Assembly (NCBI GenBank): GCA_035041965.1
Contig: JAPYMA010000240.1
Coordinates: 241,655 to 305,654 of the forward strand
Length of the DNA stretch: 64,000 nt
Reading direction: 5' to 3'
Source: Anisakis pegreffii
Lineage: Eukaryota; Nematoda; Chromadorea; Rhabditida; Anisakidae
In this document: piece by piece, positions 49,601-62,074 of the stretch
Layout: each line of letters starts with the position of its first letter
Numbering within the stretch: position 1 is the first letter of the stretch
Position numbers and translations under genes: made by a program
Notes under the pieces: generated by a model
Database searches by the model: none
What the model was told of the DNA's origin: nothing
What the model saw: the letters and a program-made list of their open reading frames with translations, nothing else

Positions 49601-52600
49601 ACTCTCAATCAGCTTTTTCAATCGCAACAAGTCAGTAGTCAAAGTGAAAAGTGCCGGTGACAAGCGAAGCATTAAAAATCATGCTCTCGAATTCACATTG
49701 CACTCAAATAGCTTGTTTACCAGCATGCGTACGTACTCTCGATATATAACTCTCGATGAATTATTGAACAAAAATCGCTCAAATGATCCTTCACTTCAGT
49801 CGTCGATTTTTTATCGCTTATTTACTTGCGTTTCGCTTTATTTACATCACAACCGAAATCACTCGCATCATCGTTAAATTCTCTGAAGTGTCTGTAATAT
49901 ATATTTATGAAGTTTTTGTTGACGTGACAATAGGCAAAAATATCAACTCAAAAATCAATTGAAGTTGTTGTTTTTGCTGACATACGCAAGCAAAACTGCA
50001 AAAAAAACATTCGGAATGTAGGCATAAAAATTTTGAAATTTTTGAAACGAGCTAAAATTGTAACCAATCGATTGAAAAAATTTTTCTGAAACTCAGACTG
50101 AATCTAGCAAAAATAGCATAGTAATAACTGCAACAAATCATGACTATTCACGAAAACAAGTGCAGCGAACAAGTCAAATTCATCATCCCGTCACATGCTG
50201 ATGTTTTCTCCAAACTCATTTAGTTAGTCAATACTTCAGATGCTCTCAAAAAGCCTTCGTTCGCTTTGGGTGCTTTCGTGTACCTCACTGCTTTCCCTTT
50301 GCTCACTCGTGATTATCAACTCAATTGAAGTGGATTCTCGACTCTTGAATTACGGATTACGAACTGAAATGTATGAAATCAGAGTGCTAAACTTTCCATA
50401 CCCTTTAGGTTAACACAACCTTGCACATTATTTTCATCGCTAACCATTGGATTGTTATGTGGCTTCAAATGCTTACTTGAAATTGCATCGTTTTGCACTA
50501 ACAACAATGTCGAAAACAACGATTATCCAATGACCAAGCGAGGCAAATTGCTTACCAAATAGATTCTAACACTTAAGCAAAGCAAGGCCGACTCGTCACA
50601 TAACAGAGAGAATCTATTCGGAGCTATCGATCACCTTCTTAACGTTTCTAATTTTATTGAAACTGAATGATTATATCAGAAATTTGCCTTGATGAAGCAT
50701 CGCTTTTTCAAAGAGCTACTTTTGCTGGTGGACGGATGGACACTTTATTTACGAGAATAACTGGAAATGAACCCAATTTCTAACTGAGTTTTTCATAGCA
50801 TTCACATAAAGGCACAAAGCAGAAAGATGGCTATTCAAAAGAAATGCAATCAATCATGTACATTCCCATATTACTCTCGTGCTCGGCAACCGAAAGGCTC
50901 ATGCATATTTTAGTTATTTTCGTACCATGAGTATTTTCGTATGTATGAATGAGTGCATAAGCTCATTTATCTGCTTGTCTATAAATAAGAAGCAAGACAT
51001 GTGATAAATGCAGTCGGTTGTTGTTATTCGTTTTTGCTTTCCAAACTTTGCTTTCTAAAATTTTTTAAATGCGGTAAGCGAGTCTATTAAGAGAATGCAC
51101 TTCAATGATGTACAATTGTTGCCATTTTCGATTCAGTAGGCTGAAGCCACTCACTTGTGGAATAGTCAATAAGCAATTAATGAATGTTCGTGCAGGAGGC
51201 TAGAATTCGGCTTTTCGAAGCATTTTCAGCTTTTGCACTAGTTAACATTAGATGTTAGATGCAGAAAAGTCTACCTTATTTAGGAGAATATCATCATAAA
51301 CGTGGAGAGCTAGCTATCTGATGTGAGGTATTTGTACAGCGCTCCTGTATTCAGTTCTTCTACGATCAGCCGTATGCCATATCCATGCTTATTGATTCAT
51401 GACTGACCTTCTCGGATTCTTCATAAATGCGCAAATGAATTTTATATGAGCGATTTTGATAGAACATGCGCAACTCATCTTGATTTCTGAATCGAACGTA
51501 AATCTAATTGTAACTGGAACATGCTTCAGTATGGCTACTCACTGCGTTTCGTTCTCCTCATGATTATCCTCAGTGCTGTTGCACGTTGCTATAATGTGAA
51601 ATCTAGTGAATGGGTTTTATGCATGAGATATTCTTGGCTTATAAGATATCCAGCAGGGCGTTCATATTGTTGATAAGATTAATGGATAGTAGATGAAAAA
51701 ACTGAAGCCTTGAGATAAGAAGTCAGCAGGGAATCAGAAACACTAATGCTAAGAAGGTTTTTCTCCATGCTTCTTTTGAATTCTAATTTTTTATCTTTTC
51801 GATCCTTTACAATCGCTAATGCCTCAACATTTCTATTGCTGCAAATATCTAATCAATCAAGCAAAGTTCAGGAACTCTTGTATATGCCGCTGTTCCTTCC
51901 CAATCGTTATATCTGTCGCTTCCTGGATTTTGAATATCCCTCGGATGCATCCGTTCAGTTTAGTCATTCTCGTATCTCTGTGGATGCTGACGAAAGAACA
52001 CTATCTCTCGACGTCTCAGCTGTGAAGTTACACGCGAAATCTATTCTGTTGACGAGCAAACACACACCATTATCTTTTTATTGACATGTTATCTCTTATT
52101 TATAGCAACATTACTTCGGCTTCTTACTTCTTCTATCCATTTTTTACATTTTACTCCTCTATTTGGGCCTTTCGCTATCTTTCTGGCCGAAATTCTAGCA
52201 CCCCAAAATTCATTAAATTCCCTCAGTCCCGGGTAAATTCAACCTATAAACCAACAGAATATCTCGTTCACTCGTCATTCAGTTTCACTTCTGCTTCCTG
52301 AATATTCAGTGCGCTTATCTCTCGTTGTAGTCCTTATATTCTCGTTTTCTATTCTGCTCAATCCACTTGTCACACAATCGAGCACGTTTTATCCTCTCAC
52401 TCCACACTTCTTATCTGATATTTTGTTCAACTGTTCGCTCTTATCTTATCCTAAGTTATCTTCTTTCGCCGTAATCCCACATCGTTCGATAACCAGATCC
52501 TCCTCGCACGACCCTGCTCCTCTTTTTGCGTTCATCTCATCGACTCTATGCAATCCCTTCCCATCCAGCAGCACATGTGAATGTTGTTTAAAACAAACAG

Positions 52601-55600
52601 CAAATTCTCACGTTAGTCCATGCATAGCAACGAACCAACGAACGTGTTTGTTTGAGTCAATAGATTTAGTCGATGTTAAATTGTGAATGCGTTAGCTGCG
52701 TCAGTCAGTTATCCTGCCAGCACTTCAGCAGTTCAGCTGTTTAAGATTGCGTGAGTTCGCGAATAGAAAAAAACGTTTCATCTGGAATATTATAGCGAGT
52801 TTTGCATATCTGTCACGAGATCTCATATTTAACTATCAAGGAGGAGGATACAATCTGACTGATATCACAGATATCCTGCATTTAAAATCATCGTCATTCC
52901 CATCAGAACAACGGAAACATCAACCGACATCTTCCTATAAAACATATCGAGTCTCAAGTGATTGGCATCGTTGAGTGAACTGTATTGTTCAGACAAAAGT
53001 GTGTTTTCGTGGGAGTTGGCGACGGAGATACGAAAGCTTTCTGATATCGATTCAGTTTATATTGCTTGCGATTCTTATTGCTGCAATTGTCGCATATTGC
53101 TGCTGTATTGCTCACGAATTCGACTGTCATAGATTCATCTGCTGATCATCTATTTGCTTGATCTTCGATAATCGACATCCTAAAAATGCCATCTGGCAAA
53201 TACGAAGTTTCTGAAGAGACTGAGGCTCTGCAAGCGAAACCACCGCCAGACACAAGACTTCATGTAGGTTTTTCATGCCGATCTTCTTTCACGCTTGATC
53301 CATCATTATTCAGCATATCGGTTTGTTGGAAGGTCGGAATCTTCCGACAAAATATGATCATCGCGAGCAGCTGACGGTTGGTGTAGCGGGCAGTATGAAT
53401 TGAGGGAATCTCTCGAAATTTGTACTGTTAGGGTTCAGTTCAACATCGTGATATGGAATAAAACTCTGGAATCCGAAATATTGTTCTCATTCTTTTTTGT
53501 TTGAATGCGAATTGAGAAAGCAGTTTTGAAACGGATAACTGCTTCCTGATGTTCCTTGTATTGTGATTTTCACCAAATAATTTGACAAACCAATGTAGTT
53601 ATACAATGAGATACATTCAAAATCATGATGGTATTCACATGCCGTGTTTGTTTTTTGTTGCGCTTCATTATTTATAGCACTGATTTCCGAGTGGAGTTGG
53701 GGAGATATCCCCTTGTTGACAACCAAAATTACCTCATTGGTTCATTTCGTGCAAGCTTGTTATCACAGGCTTGCTCGATAGGGCTAATGGCTTGAAATAT
53801 AGATCAGATCTTGTGGTGTTGGATTTCATCTATTGGACTATAAGTTGTTCATTATTTGCTTACGGTTCGATACTACGTCAGTACTGCATTTGAAAAAACA
53901 TTGATTTTCAATCAGATCATTTCCATTTTCAATCGGATATTTTTCATTTTCAATCAGATTTGTTTCCATCGGATTCAATGAATTATTCAGTCTCAGCATG
54001 GGAATCAAAAACCAAGTCTTTCAAACGCGTGGGAAGAATTCGATTAAATGATTGTAAAAATGTGATTGAGAACATTCCGATGATGTGTCGTCCATAATCT
54101 CAAACCCAAATCTTCTCTGAATTCATTCTCATTCTGCAGATAAATGGAAAGAAATTTTTGCAATAGATTGATTTTATAGCCGCACAGTATGAGTGTAATT
54201 ATTCAGAGTGCATTAACCAAACGTTTTACAGCAATCGTCGTCTATCAGTTTTATATTTGTTTCTGATTTAATACACATCATCTGGCAACTGTTGTTTGTT
54301 TCACCACGTTGTTTTGTTTTGTCGAGAACAATTCTGTACACTGCACCAGTTTTGCTCACATTTTTCAATCTCAATCCCATCCGTTTGTACTTTCTCCCAT
54401 CAACTATCACATGTGGTTTCAAGACGTTTTGAATGGGTTAACGATTTTCTGATTCATAAAATTTGCAAAGAAAATTATAATGTGAAGAAGTGGTAAACCC
54501 ATAAAACTTCGTAATAACAGCAGCAGTGTTGACGTGATATTTACATCGATGCTGACTGATAGCACTGCTTTCGATGGCAATTATAATGATGATAAGCAGG
54601 GAAAATGATCGTGATTTTGAGGGCAACAAAATGAATATGACCAGATAGATATTCAAGTGGGTGTTTGAGATGCTCGTGCAAATTCATGCAGATACTTATG
54701 ATGCTATATGGCTTAAGGGCATCGTTGATTAAAAGCAATGAAGCGTTGAATTTGATTTTGAAACGAGTGGATTTGATTCAAAAAATCGCCCCCATAAAAT
54801 GATTTGTCACTATTGACTGATGTTATTTCTTATCCCTGATAAGTTTTTGTTGGATTCAACCATCAGATGATATCATTCGAATCTGATAAATTATATAACA
54901 CTGGAACAGATTTCTCATTATTCATCTCTTGTATCAGTTAATCATATGGTCTTGCATTCAAGTTTTTAGCATGTGTTGTCTGAAAAACTGTTAAATGTCA
55001 TCAATCAAAGTGGGAAATGCTTTGAAATGCATATGTTCAAGACAGAAACAGGGGAGGAATCGAATTACCTACATCAGATGTTTGGAGAACATAAATCGCT
55101 GGTTTTATGCACAAAACATGAAATTAATCATTCGATTCATTCGATTGCGAAACGAAGTAAACATTTCAATGGGGTGATGATAGCATGTGAGCCTAATTGT
55201 AAGCATTTGGCTTAGATTCTTATAATAATTGGGCAATAATCATTTCAGGGTGGTTATACTGGTGCTTTGTTACTGGCCATTTTCGCAGCCACTATCGGTG
55301 GATCTTTCCAGTTTGGTTACCATATTGGATGTATTAATGTACCGCAACAGGTGATTTCTCAGCTTTTACTTTTCGATATCCATATTATTTTTTTCAGTCA
55401 TAGCGATGGGCTTTGAAATCTTTATGAAATACGATTGATTGTTTAAAATAGTTAATGTGTTCCGAACTGGTGAGGTGACTGAAAAGCGTTGTTGTTTGCA
55501 GGTGATCAAGGAGTGGTACGTAGACTCACACGAGCATCTGTTCGGGAATCGTCCCACCATCGAGAGTATCGCTAAAGTGCAATGGTCAGTGCTGCTTGTC

Positions 55601-58600
55601 AGCCACCTTACAATCAGCAAAAATTCAATCCTTTCAGCTAAATTCTTCTTCACAAATGATAACTTGTGCCCGAAACCACTTGAATTTCCGCTGTCATTTC
55701 TGTAGATTGTGACGATTTGAGCACGAAGACCATTTGAATGCAGCCTCACAATCAGTTAAAACAACCTCTGCTCATGCGTAGAGTTGGCTTAGACTTGAGA
55801 TTAAGCTCATGATTAGTACGAATATGCCGGATCGATTTTGAGAGAAGTATTATTGATGAAGTAGACTTTTTAGTCAGGGGCCACACCCCGTCCACTTTGT
55901 TCCCCTCTCTTGCGGGTAATTCGCTCCACGACTTTCTTGTCGGGGTACCCTCTCGTCCATTATGCTCCCCGACAGGATCCCCGGGGATATAAAGTTGCTC
56001 CCCGACGAACACTGTTTTATACAGTTGGTAAAAGAATGTATTACAATCTGCAAATATATGGTGTTTGTTTTCGCAGTATGAAGTAACAGAAAGCTTGTAT
56101 TAAGACAGCAATGAGTTGAGCTGTTATCGAATAACTTATAGGGGACGAATTAATAATGTTGTCATTACAGGAGTATTACAGTTGGTCTGTTTGCGGTCGG
56201 TGGAATGATCGGAGGGTTGATGTCCGGATGGGTCGCCGATCTGTTGGGACGTAAAGGGGCAATGTTCGCCAACAATGTTCTGGCAGTGATTGCAGCCATT
56301 TTCATGGCATCAGCACGCTACGTGTACATCTATCCGTTGATTATGGTTGGACGTGTAATCATCGGTATCAACTGCGGTATGTGCCGTTGTTCTCTTGGAA
56401 GGATCGTTTGCGATCAAATTCGAAATTTTCATTTGCTAATTCATTCCAGTTGCTGAGAGGGTACTACTGATGTGCGACAGTGAAGCATTTCAGGTATCAG
56501 TTCGGGTCTTGTGCCGATGTATCTCACCGAAATATCACCGGTCAATCTGAGAGGTGCAATCGGTAGTGTCAATCAACTGCTGGTCACAATCGCTATTCTC
56601 TTCTCGCAAGTCATCGGATTACCACAACTACTCGGTACTAGCCGGTTATGGCCTCTTATATTTGGTAAGTAAATTTGTGTTATACATCTTCAAAACTTAT
56701 CGATTACATTTCGTCTGTAATCTGAAAAAGTTTTGAATTTGTGCAAATTTTGAAACGTCTCCTTGAATGAATCTCAGATTGTGGTTTTCTGAAGGATGGA
56801 TGAATCAAAACTTGAATATTTCAGCATTCACTGTTGTACCAGTTCTCGTTCAAGTTTGCGTTTTGCCGTTTTGTGTGGAATCACCAAAATTCAACTTGAT
56901 TGTCAAGGATCGAGTTCAGCAAGCTGAAGTGGATTTGAAGAAATTGAGAGCAAAAGATGACGTGAGTTCTGCTCTTCTCATCGATACAGCGATATTGTTA
57001 TCAATAACGTGATTCCTTATGACAGTTGTCACTCTTGTCACAATTCATCATGCGTTCTTATTCGATTTTTCTTTGATTTGCTTTCGTTCTTAATCGGTTT
57101 TTAATAGCGCGACATCGGTACACAGTAAAATAACGGAGTACTTATTCCGTTACTTGAATACGTTGAAGAAGAAAATAGCGATAGTTATTACCCATCTCAT
57201 TTGAAGAAGAGAATAGCGATAGTTATTATCAATTATTACCCATTACCCACGGTATTACTTATTTGAAGAAAATAGCGACAGCCATTGCCCATTACTGGTT
57301 ATATCGTATTTTGTTATTCGCTCCGGTCGTACTGACGATACCGCTTAAGCCACAGCACAGAGAAAACTGTTCTCATTTGCAGGTTTCGGCTGAGATGGAT
57401 TTGATGCGTGAAGAGGCTGCGCAGATGGCAGCAGTTGAGAAGGTGAAGATGTCCGACATGTTCGGTGGTGCTTACAGATGGCCGTTGTTCATTGCGGTTA
57501 TGATGATGATGGCACAGCAGTTCAGTGGTATCAACGTGGCCATGTTCTTTTCGACGGCCATCTTCGAGGGTGCTGGACTGGGGGAGAACGCCATTTACGC
57601 GACTCTTGGAATGGGACTTTGCAATGTGATCATGACGATGATTTCGGTTTATTTGGTGAGCATTTTGTAATCAATTTCTTGATGTCTTACCGTTTTTGAT
57701 GAGTTAATCATTACTTATTCCACTCATTTATTTTATCATTACGATTCATTCATTATCAGATGTTTGGTATCGCTCTTATTGTTAGTGTTAATGTGGTCCT
57801 CATCATCTTTATATTCAATTTTGTTCATTTGCATGGATGACTTTTCTGTGCACAACTCAATGTTACCTGTTGATTGCATAATTGGTAACATGCTGAGAAA
57901 TTATCACTGATGTATCAATTAATTGTAGGTGGATCATCCCAAATTCGGACGTCGTTTGCTGTTATTGATCGGTTTAGCTGGAATGATGGTCACTTCAATT
58001 CTGCTTACAATCATGATTTCTGTTTACGTGAGTTCATCGTTATCCGAATTTTCTGTCTAAAAAAAGTATCTTTGTGGTAGAGTAACAAATTGTCCATGTG
58101 TTAATCATTTAAAGTATGAAAATTCCTTCCTTTTAATAAATGCATTTGTATGAGTTCAGAATGCGAATAATGTCGAGAATCAGTGGGCATCATATCCAGC
58201 AATGGTGTTCGTGTTCCTGTTCGTTATTTCGTTCGCTACCGGACCTGGTTAGTTACGCTACAAATATTACAAATAATTGTTACTCTCCATCTGTTGTCCC
58301 TCGCATACCTTTATCAGTTCCGTATATCATCCATTCGACATGTATTTATGATTTCTGCAGAATCAATATTTAAAGATGTCTTTTGAAGGTTCGATCCCGT
58401 GGTTCTTCGTTTCTGAGCTGTTCGATTCGGGCGCACGTGGTGCTGCAAACTCGATTGCTGCCAACGTTAACTGGACATCAAACTTCATTGTTGGTACCAG
58501 CTGGGAATTTTTGAATGTGAGTTTGATCACTTTCAGATCCATTAGCGATTCTTTTATACTTCTCAATTTCACACCATTCAATGGGCTCGTCACATGTTCG

Positions 58601-59067
58601 CATTTAACATTTTCTCTGCGTTTTTTTTACAGATTCAGATTGCAATGCAAAATTTCGATTCATTCTCTCACTGAACTGTGCATTCATGTTTTATCGTTCA
58701 TACTATCTGCATTGACTGTATTCCCAAAGCATGCTTGCTTATTCAGTTATAAGCAAAAATTTTATGCTCTCATTGAGCAATTAATCCATTGAATCTAAAA
58801 ATATAGAAAGTGTTCTAAAGGATCAAAAAATATTCTCCAGTATTCCAAATATTTGATTTCCAATGACCTGTTCGAATAAACGAAATGCCATTTCAGCAAA
58901 CCCTCAACCAGTATGCATTCCTCATATTCGCGGGTCTCTTGGCGTTCTTCATCTTGTTCACGTGGGTCTACGTACCTGAAACCAAAGGACGCAGTGTTGA
59001 GGATATCAACGCTGAGCTGAAACGAGGAAAGACTCTTTGGGCACGTCGACGGGCAGCCAAACAATGA
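46690..59067 (+). CDS. fgt-1: Facilitative glucose transporter FGT-1, long isoform
   Basis: The distal first exon 46690-46848 (53 codons, phase 0 donor AAG|GTCAGA) joins the common exons 55249-55350, 55502-55584, 56171-56376, 56494-56664, 56825-56961, 57383-57655, 57929-58027, 58160-58247, 58389-58516 and 58897-59067, giving 538 aa. All phases agree. This N-terminus is charged and probably helical ([19 protein letters not shown]). A second in-frame ATG at 46696 may be used. The transporter body is described in the short-isoform entry. C. elegans fgt-1 is known to make two isoforms that differ only at the N-terminus, which supports the arrangement. The link from this exon to exon 2 across 8.4 kb rests on phase and absence of another partner, so it is less certain than the body. 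The intervening 46849-53185 holds no other convincing exon. Two stretches in it (about 49230-49880 and 51740-52680) are pyrimidine-rich on the plus strand. Confidence 0.6.
53186..53263 (+). other. fgt-1: Alternative proximal first coding exon of fgt-1
   Basis: It encodes [16 protein letters not shown] followed by a Pro-rich stretch, 26 codons ending in phase 0 before GTAGGT. It sits 2 kb from exon 2, against 8.4 kb for the distal exon. Two such exons that both end in phase 0 imply two promoters giving different cytosolic N-termini on the same transporter. Confidence 0.75.
53186..59067 (+). CDS. fgt-1: Facilitative glucose transporter FGT-1, short isoform
   Basis: First exon 53186-53263 (26 codons, CAT|GTAGGT) plus the same ten common exons gives 1536 nt and 511 aa, normal for the GLUT class of the major facilitator superfamily with 12 membrane helices. 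Motifs in order: SFQFGYHIG in helix 1, DLLGRKG at 111-117, [11 protein letters not shown] ending near 157, [20 protein letters not shown] at 231-235 closing the first half, QQFSGIN at 304-310 (usual QQLSGIN), DHPKFGRR at 352-359, PWFFVSELF at 416-424 and PETKGR at 482-487. The whole body reads closely like C. elegans FGT-1, the main glucose carrier of that worm. It should sit in the plasma membrane, moving glucose down its gradient. The intron 55585-56170 carries a GC-rich insert, and the intron 56962-57382 carries a short tandem repeat. Confidence 0.94.
55859..56012. other. GC-rich insert in fgt-1 intron
   Basis: About 150 bp of clearly higher GC lie inside an AT-rich intron. It contains GTCGGGG (55939-55945) and its complement CCCCGAC twice, as the direct repeat GCTCCCCGAC (55964-55973 and 55997-56006), and a palindrome ATCCCCGGGGAT. 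The minus strand is open for 86 codons (55752-56012), with Gly/Pro/Arg-rich wording I do not recognise. It is likely an inserted mobile or repeat fragment. Confidence 0.55.
57120..57300. repeat. Tandem AAATAGCGATAG/TTACCCAT repeat in fgt-1 intron
   Basis: Three imperfect units contain GAAGAA(A/G)(A/G)AATAGCGA followed by TAGTTATTA or CAGCCATTGCCCATTAC. Read in reverse complement, the end unit (GGGCAAT...CGCTATTTTC) matches the palindromic family at 1297-1387. The intron therefore seems to hold an expanded copy of that element. Confidence 0.55.
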
Positions 59068-62000
59068 AATGACCAATCGCCCTGAATGGACGAGCGTTCA
59101 TCAGTGATGATGAATCTGTAGTTGTAGTTATGATGATGGTATATATGTGTGTGTGGCATGTTATTCGTAATAATGATATAGATTGTAAAATGGCTATTAC
59201 AGTAAACATATCTGTCTGCGATTGTTGGAATATACCGTATGTGCGTTGAAGAGTTAATGAAATTAAGTCATACGGTCGTTTCATTTAAGGTAACTGAACG
59301 TGACTGTTGAATACATCTAATTCCAGGCATTCTTCCTCTAGAGATTAATGAGGTTTCGGTAGAAATTTGGACGAGATAATATTTCTGTTTTAGTTGTTTT
59401 TTATTATTCGATTGTTCAAAGAGATGAAGCGAGTTGTTTGGGAACGTTTTCAGTGTTTGTGATTGAAACGTTTTGCAAGCAAATATTCTGATTTTATGTG
59501 CGTTTTTTGTGTGTTTCGCATTCATTCATTTACTATTAAGTTATTGCCTTTTTTATCGCGTATTTCATTATGTTTGTCTCATTTAGTTTCAATGAACGAA
59601 GGAAGATTGGAAATTTTATAGTGATTTAAAAAATTCATTTCTAACGTTTCCGTGCAGTTTGTGCAGAGTTAAGTGATATCAAATGGATGAAATAAAGAAT
59701 TGGAAGTGGATGGTTTAATGAAGATTGAAGTGTTTTTTCTGGGATGGGTTATGTTATTCTCGTGATTGGTCTTTTTTGTGATTTTTTAAAGCGAATTTTT
59801 TGCGTTTTCGATGCGTTAAGCTGCCAGTACGATTCATTTTTCTGTATTAAAATTCATACAGAATTTGTTTTTAACAAATTTTTCGCTGACTAATTGCGTT
59901 CGAATCGTTGATGATCACTGATGTTGTTGAAGTCGTTTCTGTGAACCGTTTTTGATAAATGTTGCTTCTGATTTTGCGTTATTCTGACAATAATGTATTC
60001 GTTATTAAATTGTTTTACTGTTAAGAATTTTTCTTTTTAATTTATCAGTCAGTTTTAGAGCATCACTAACCCGAACTCGAATGTTACGGTGTGTCTATTC
60101 AATTGACCACGATTTTGATTACTGGAATGATTGTTGTGGTCCTTACATGGCCAAAATTATCATTCATTGTCGTCATATTTGAGTTGCTACTCTGATGAAT
60201 GTTGTTATCATAATGAGGTTGTTGTCACTTTTATTATTCATTGGTACTTTCAATCGTTTCACTGTACTTTCGCGTTCTGGCTTTAGTATAGTCAACAATG
60301 GACTCAATCGACGGATACTTGAATCGAAAATAAACCGGAGGAAATAAATGTCATTTGAAAACCTGAGCGTTATTCTCTTAGTTTCTCGAAGTCTTCCCTA
60401 ATGGCGAGATTCGGCTTCGGCTGCAGCCGATTTCTTTCATGTATCCTCTCGCTGGATTTCGTTTAGTGTTGTGTGATTTCCTTAAGTACTTCTTTATCAG
60501 TTTACATTTACCAGTATATGGAATTGACATCTTTGATGCATATTCGTTGTTTTTTGATTGTTCATGAATCATGATGAATTTATTCAAGTACTTCTTCGTT
60601 ATTAATTGTTTTTTAATGAATTTGTTTACAAAGTGAGGATGTTTACTTGGTTTATTTGAGTTGTTCTTTTCTTGCTTTGACTTATCACATTGTTTTGTGA
60701 TTGCTTCTGATTTTCTGAAGTTGTTCATGTTAGCAAGTGTATGTGCGTGCATCAGATCCGAGAGATAGAATCTGAAATAAATGAGAGGACTATTGCAATC
60801 CGACAGCAAATCAGTGGATTAGAAAGGAATCTGGAAGCCAGAAGTAAAATGCCTATGTGAAAACTTTCCTTGGTATTCCCTTGTTTAGAATATTTTACTA
60901 TTCACATTTTCGACGATTATGAGCGATTGCTTGTCAAAACTTGAGAAACTCACTCATAGCATGGAAAGAGAACATTCAGCAGCATTCATTGTTCAGTTAT
61001 TTTCTAATTTGTTTGTTATTGATTTTATGTTTTCAGTTTGATGATATCGTATTGAAATGTTATTTTATATGAGGTTAACGTTTGATTTCGTTACATAAGA
61101 TTTGCATGTTAAATAAATTCCACAACTCTGGTGTTGCATTGTTTTGTTTGCATGTGGCATTTGCTTGGTATTAACAAAACTGGTGAAAGTTACTCCAAAG
61201 TGATTGTGGTAGTGTGACGTGAGACGGATAGACTCCGAACTCATCCGATTTGAAATATCCTAGCCGTTTGGCCTGCAGGGCCAACTCAGATCCGAATAGA
61301 CTCCGCTTAGCAGCTGATTTTATACGGTTGTTGAAGCATATAAGAATGGTCAAGCACGTCGGGGTGGAGGATTAGGTACTCGTTTTGCTTTTTCCTACTA
61401 TACCGTCAGTTGCTTGAGCATTTTTTGAAAAAATTTATTTGGAGAGCGATCAAACGATTGTAATTCTTGCCCAGAAAAATTGTAATTTTTCACCTTTATG
61501 GGATTTTCTAGATTCTCTAGTTTGAGAAAAGTTGAGTGTTGTCGGGCGATTTTGCTTGTAAATAGAGAAGTAGTTGATTTGCTGAGGGTTCTCATCTGTT
61601 GGGCAACGCTCATTTTAGCATATTACGGCATGACGGAACAAATATTGAGGAGAATGAGAACATATGATTTGATGAGAAATTTTTTAAGAGATGCCAACCG
61701 AAATCCAATGCTCCCCAACCGAAATCTTCTCTTCTATCAACTACCTTGGTTATGAATTGTTATGATGTCGGTTATATAACAGGTAAAAAGAACTGGTATA
61801 ATATAGATTGTACAGAAAATGGTACAATATCGGGTGGGTAACAGTTTCAAATAGTTATTTGACTTTGTATTTATATTTATGTTTATAATATTTTCGTTTT
61901 TACTGTCTGAATTAATAACGTTCTCTAATGATAAATTTCACTGATAAACGAAAACAGCACTTTTCAGAACAGTTTACAGATATTCATTCTTCAACGAATT

Positions 62001-62074
62001 TCATTTGAATGCAATTCAATAATGTGACTTCAAAAAACAAAAAAATAATGAAAAAATAAAAAAACAAAAAAATA
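59068..62074 (+). other. 3' flank of fgt-1
   Basis: The region is T-rich and without a supported gene. The fgt-1 3' UTR probably ends after the AATAAA at 59691-59696, with alternatives at 60329 and 60343. A minus-strand open frame of 143 codons (60378-60809) is Lys/Asn-rich and lacks any domain. A perfect 14-bp palindrome TCGGCTGCAGCCGA lies near 60416. The last 40 bp before the satellite (about 62035-62074) are an A-rich tract. Confidence 0.5.
59691..59696 (+). terminator. Poly(A) signal AATAAA of fgt-1
   Basis: This is the first canonical hexamer after the stop codon, about 624 nt downstream. Further AATAAA at 60329-60334 and 60343-60348 would give a longer 3' UTR. Confidence 0.5.

Noticed and set aside
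60378..60809. 143-codon minus-strand frame
   Set aside because: Lys/Asn-rich, AT-driven, no domain, no splice or promoter context; it lies in the T-rich 3' flank of fgt-1.
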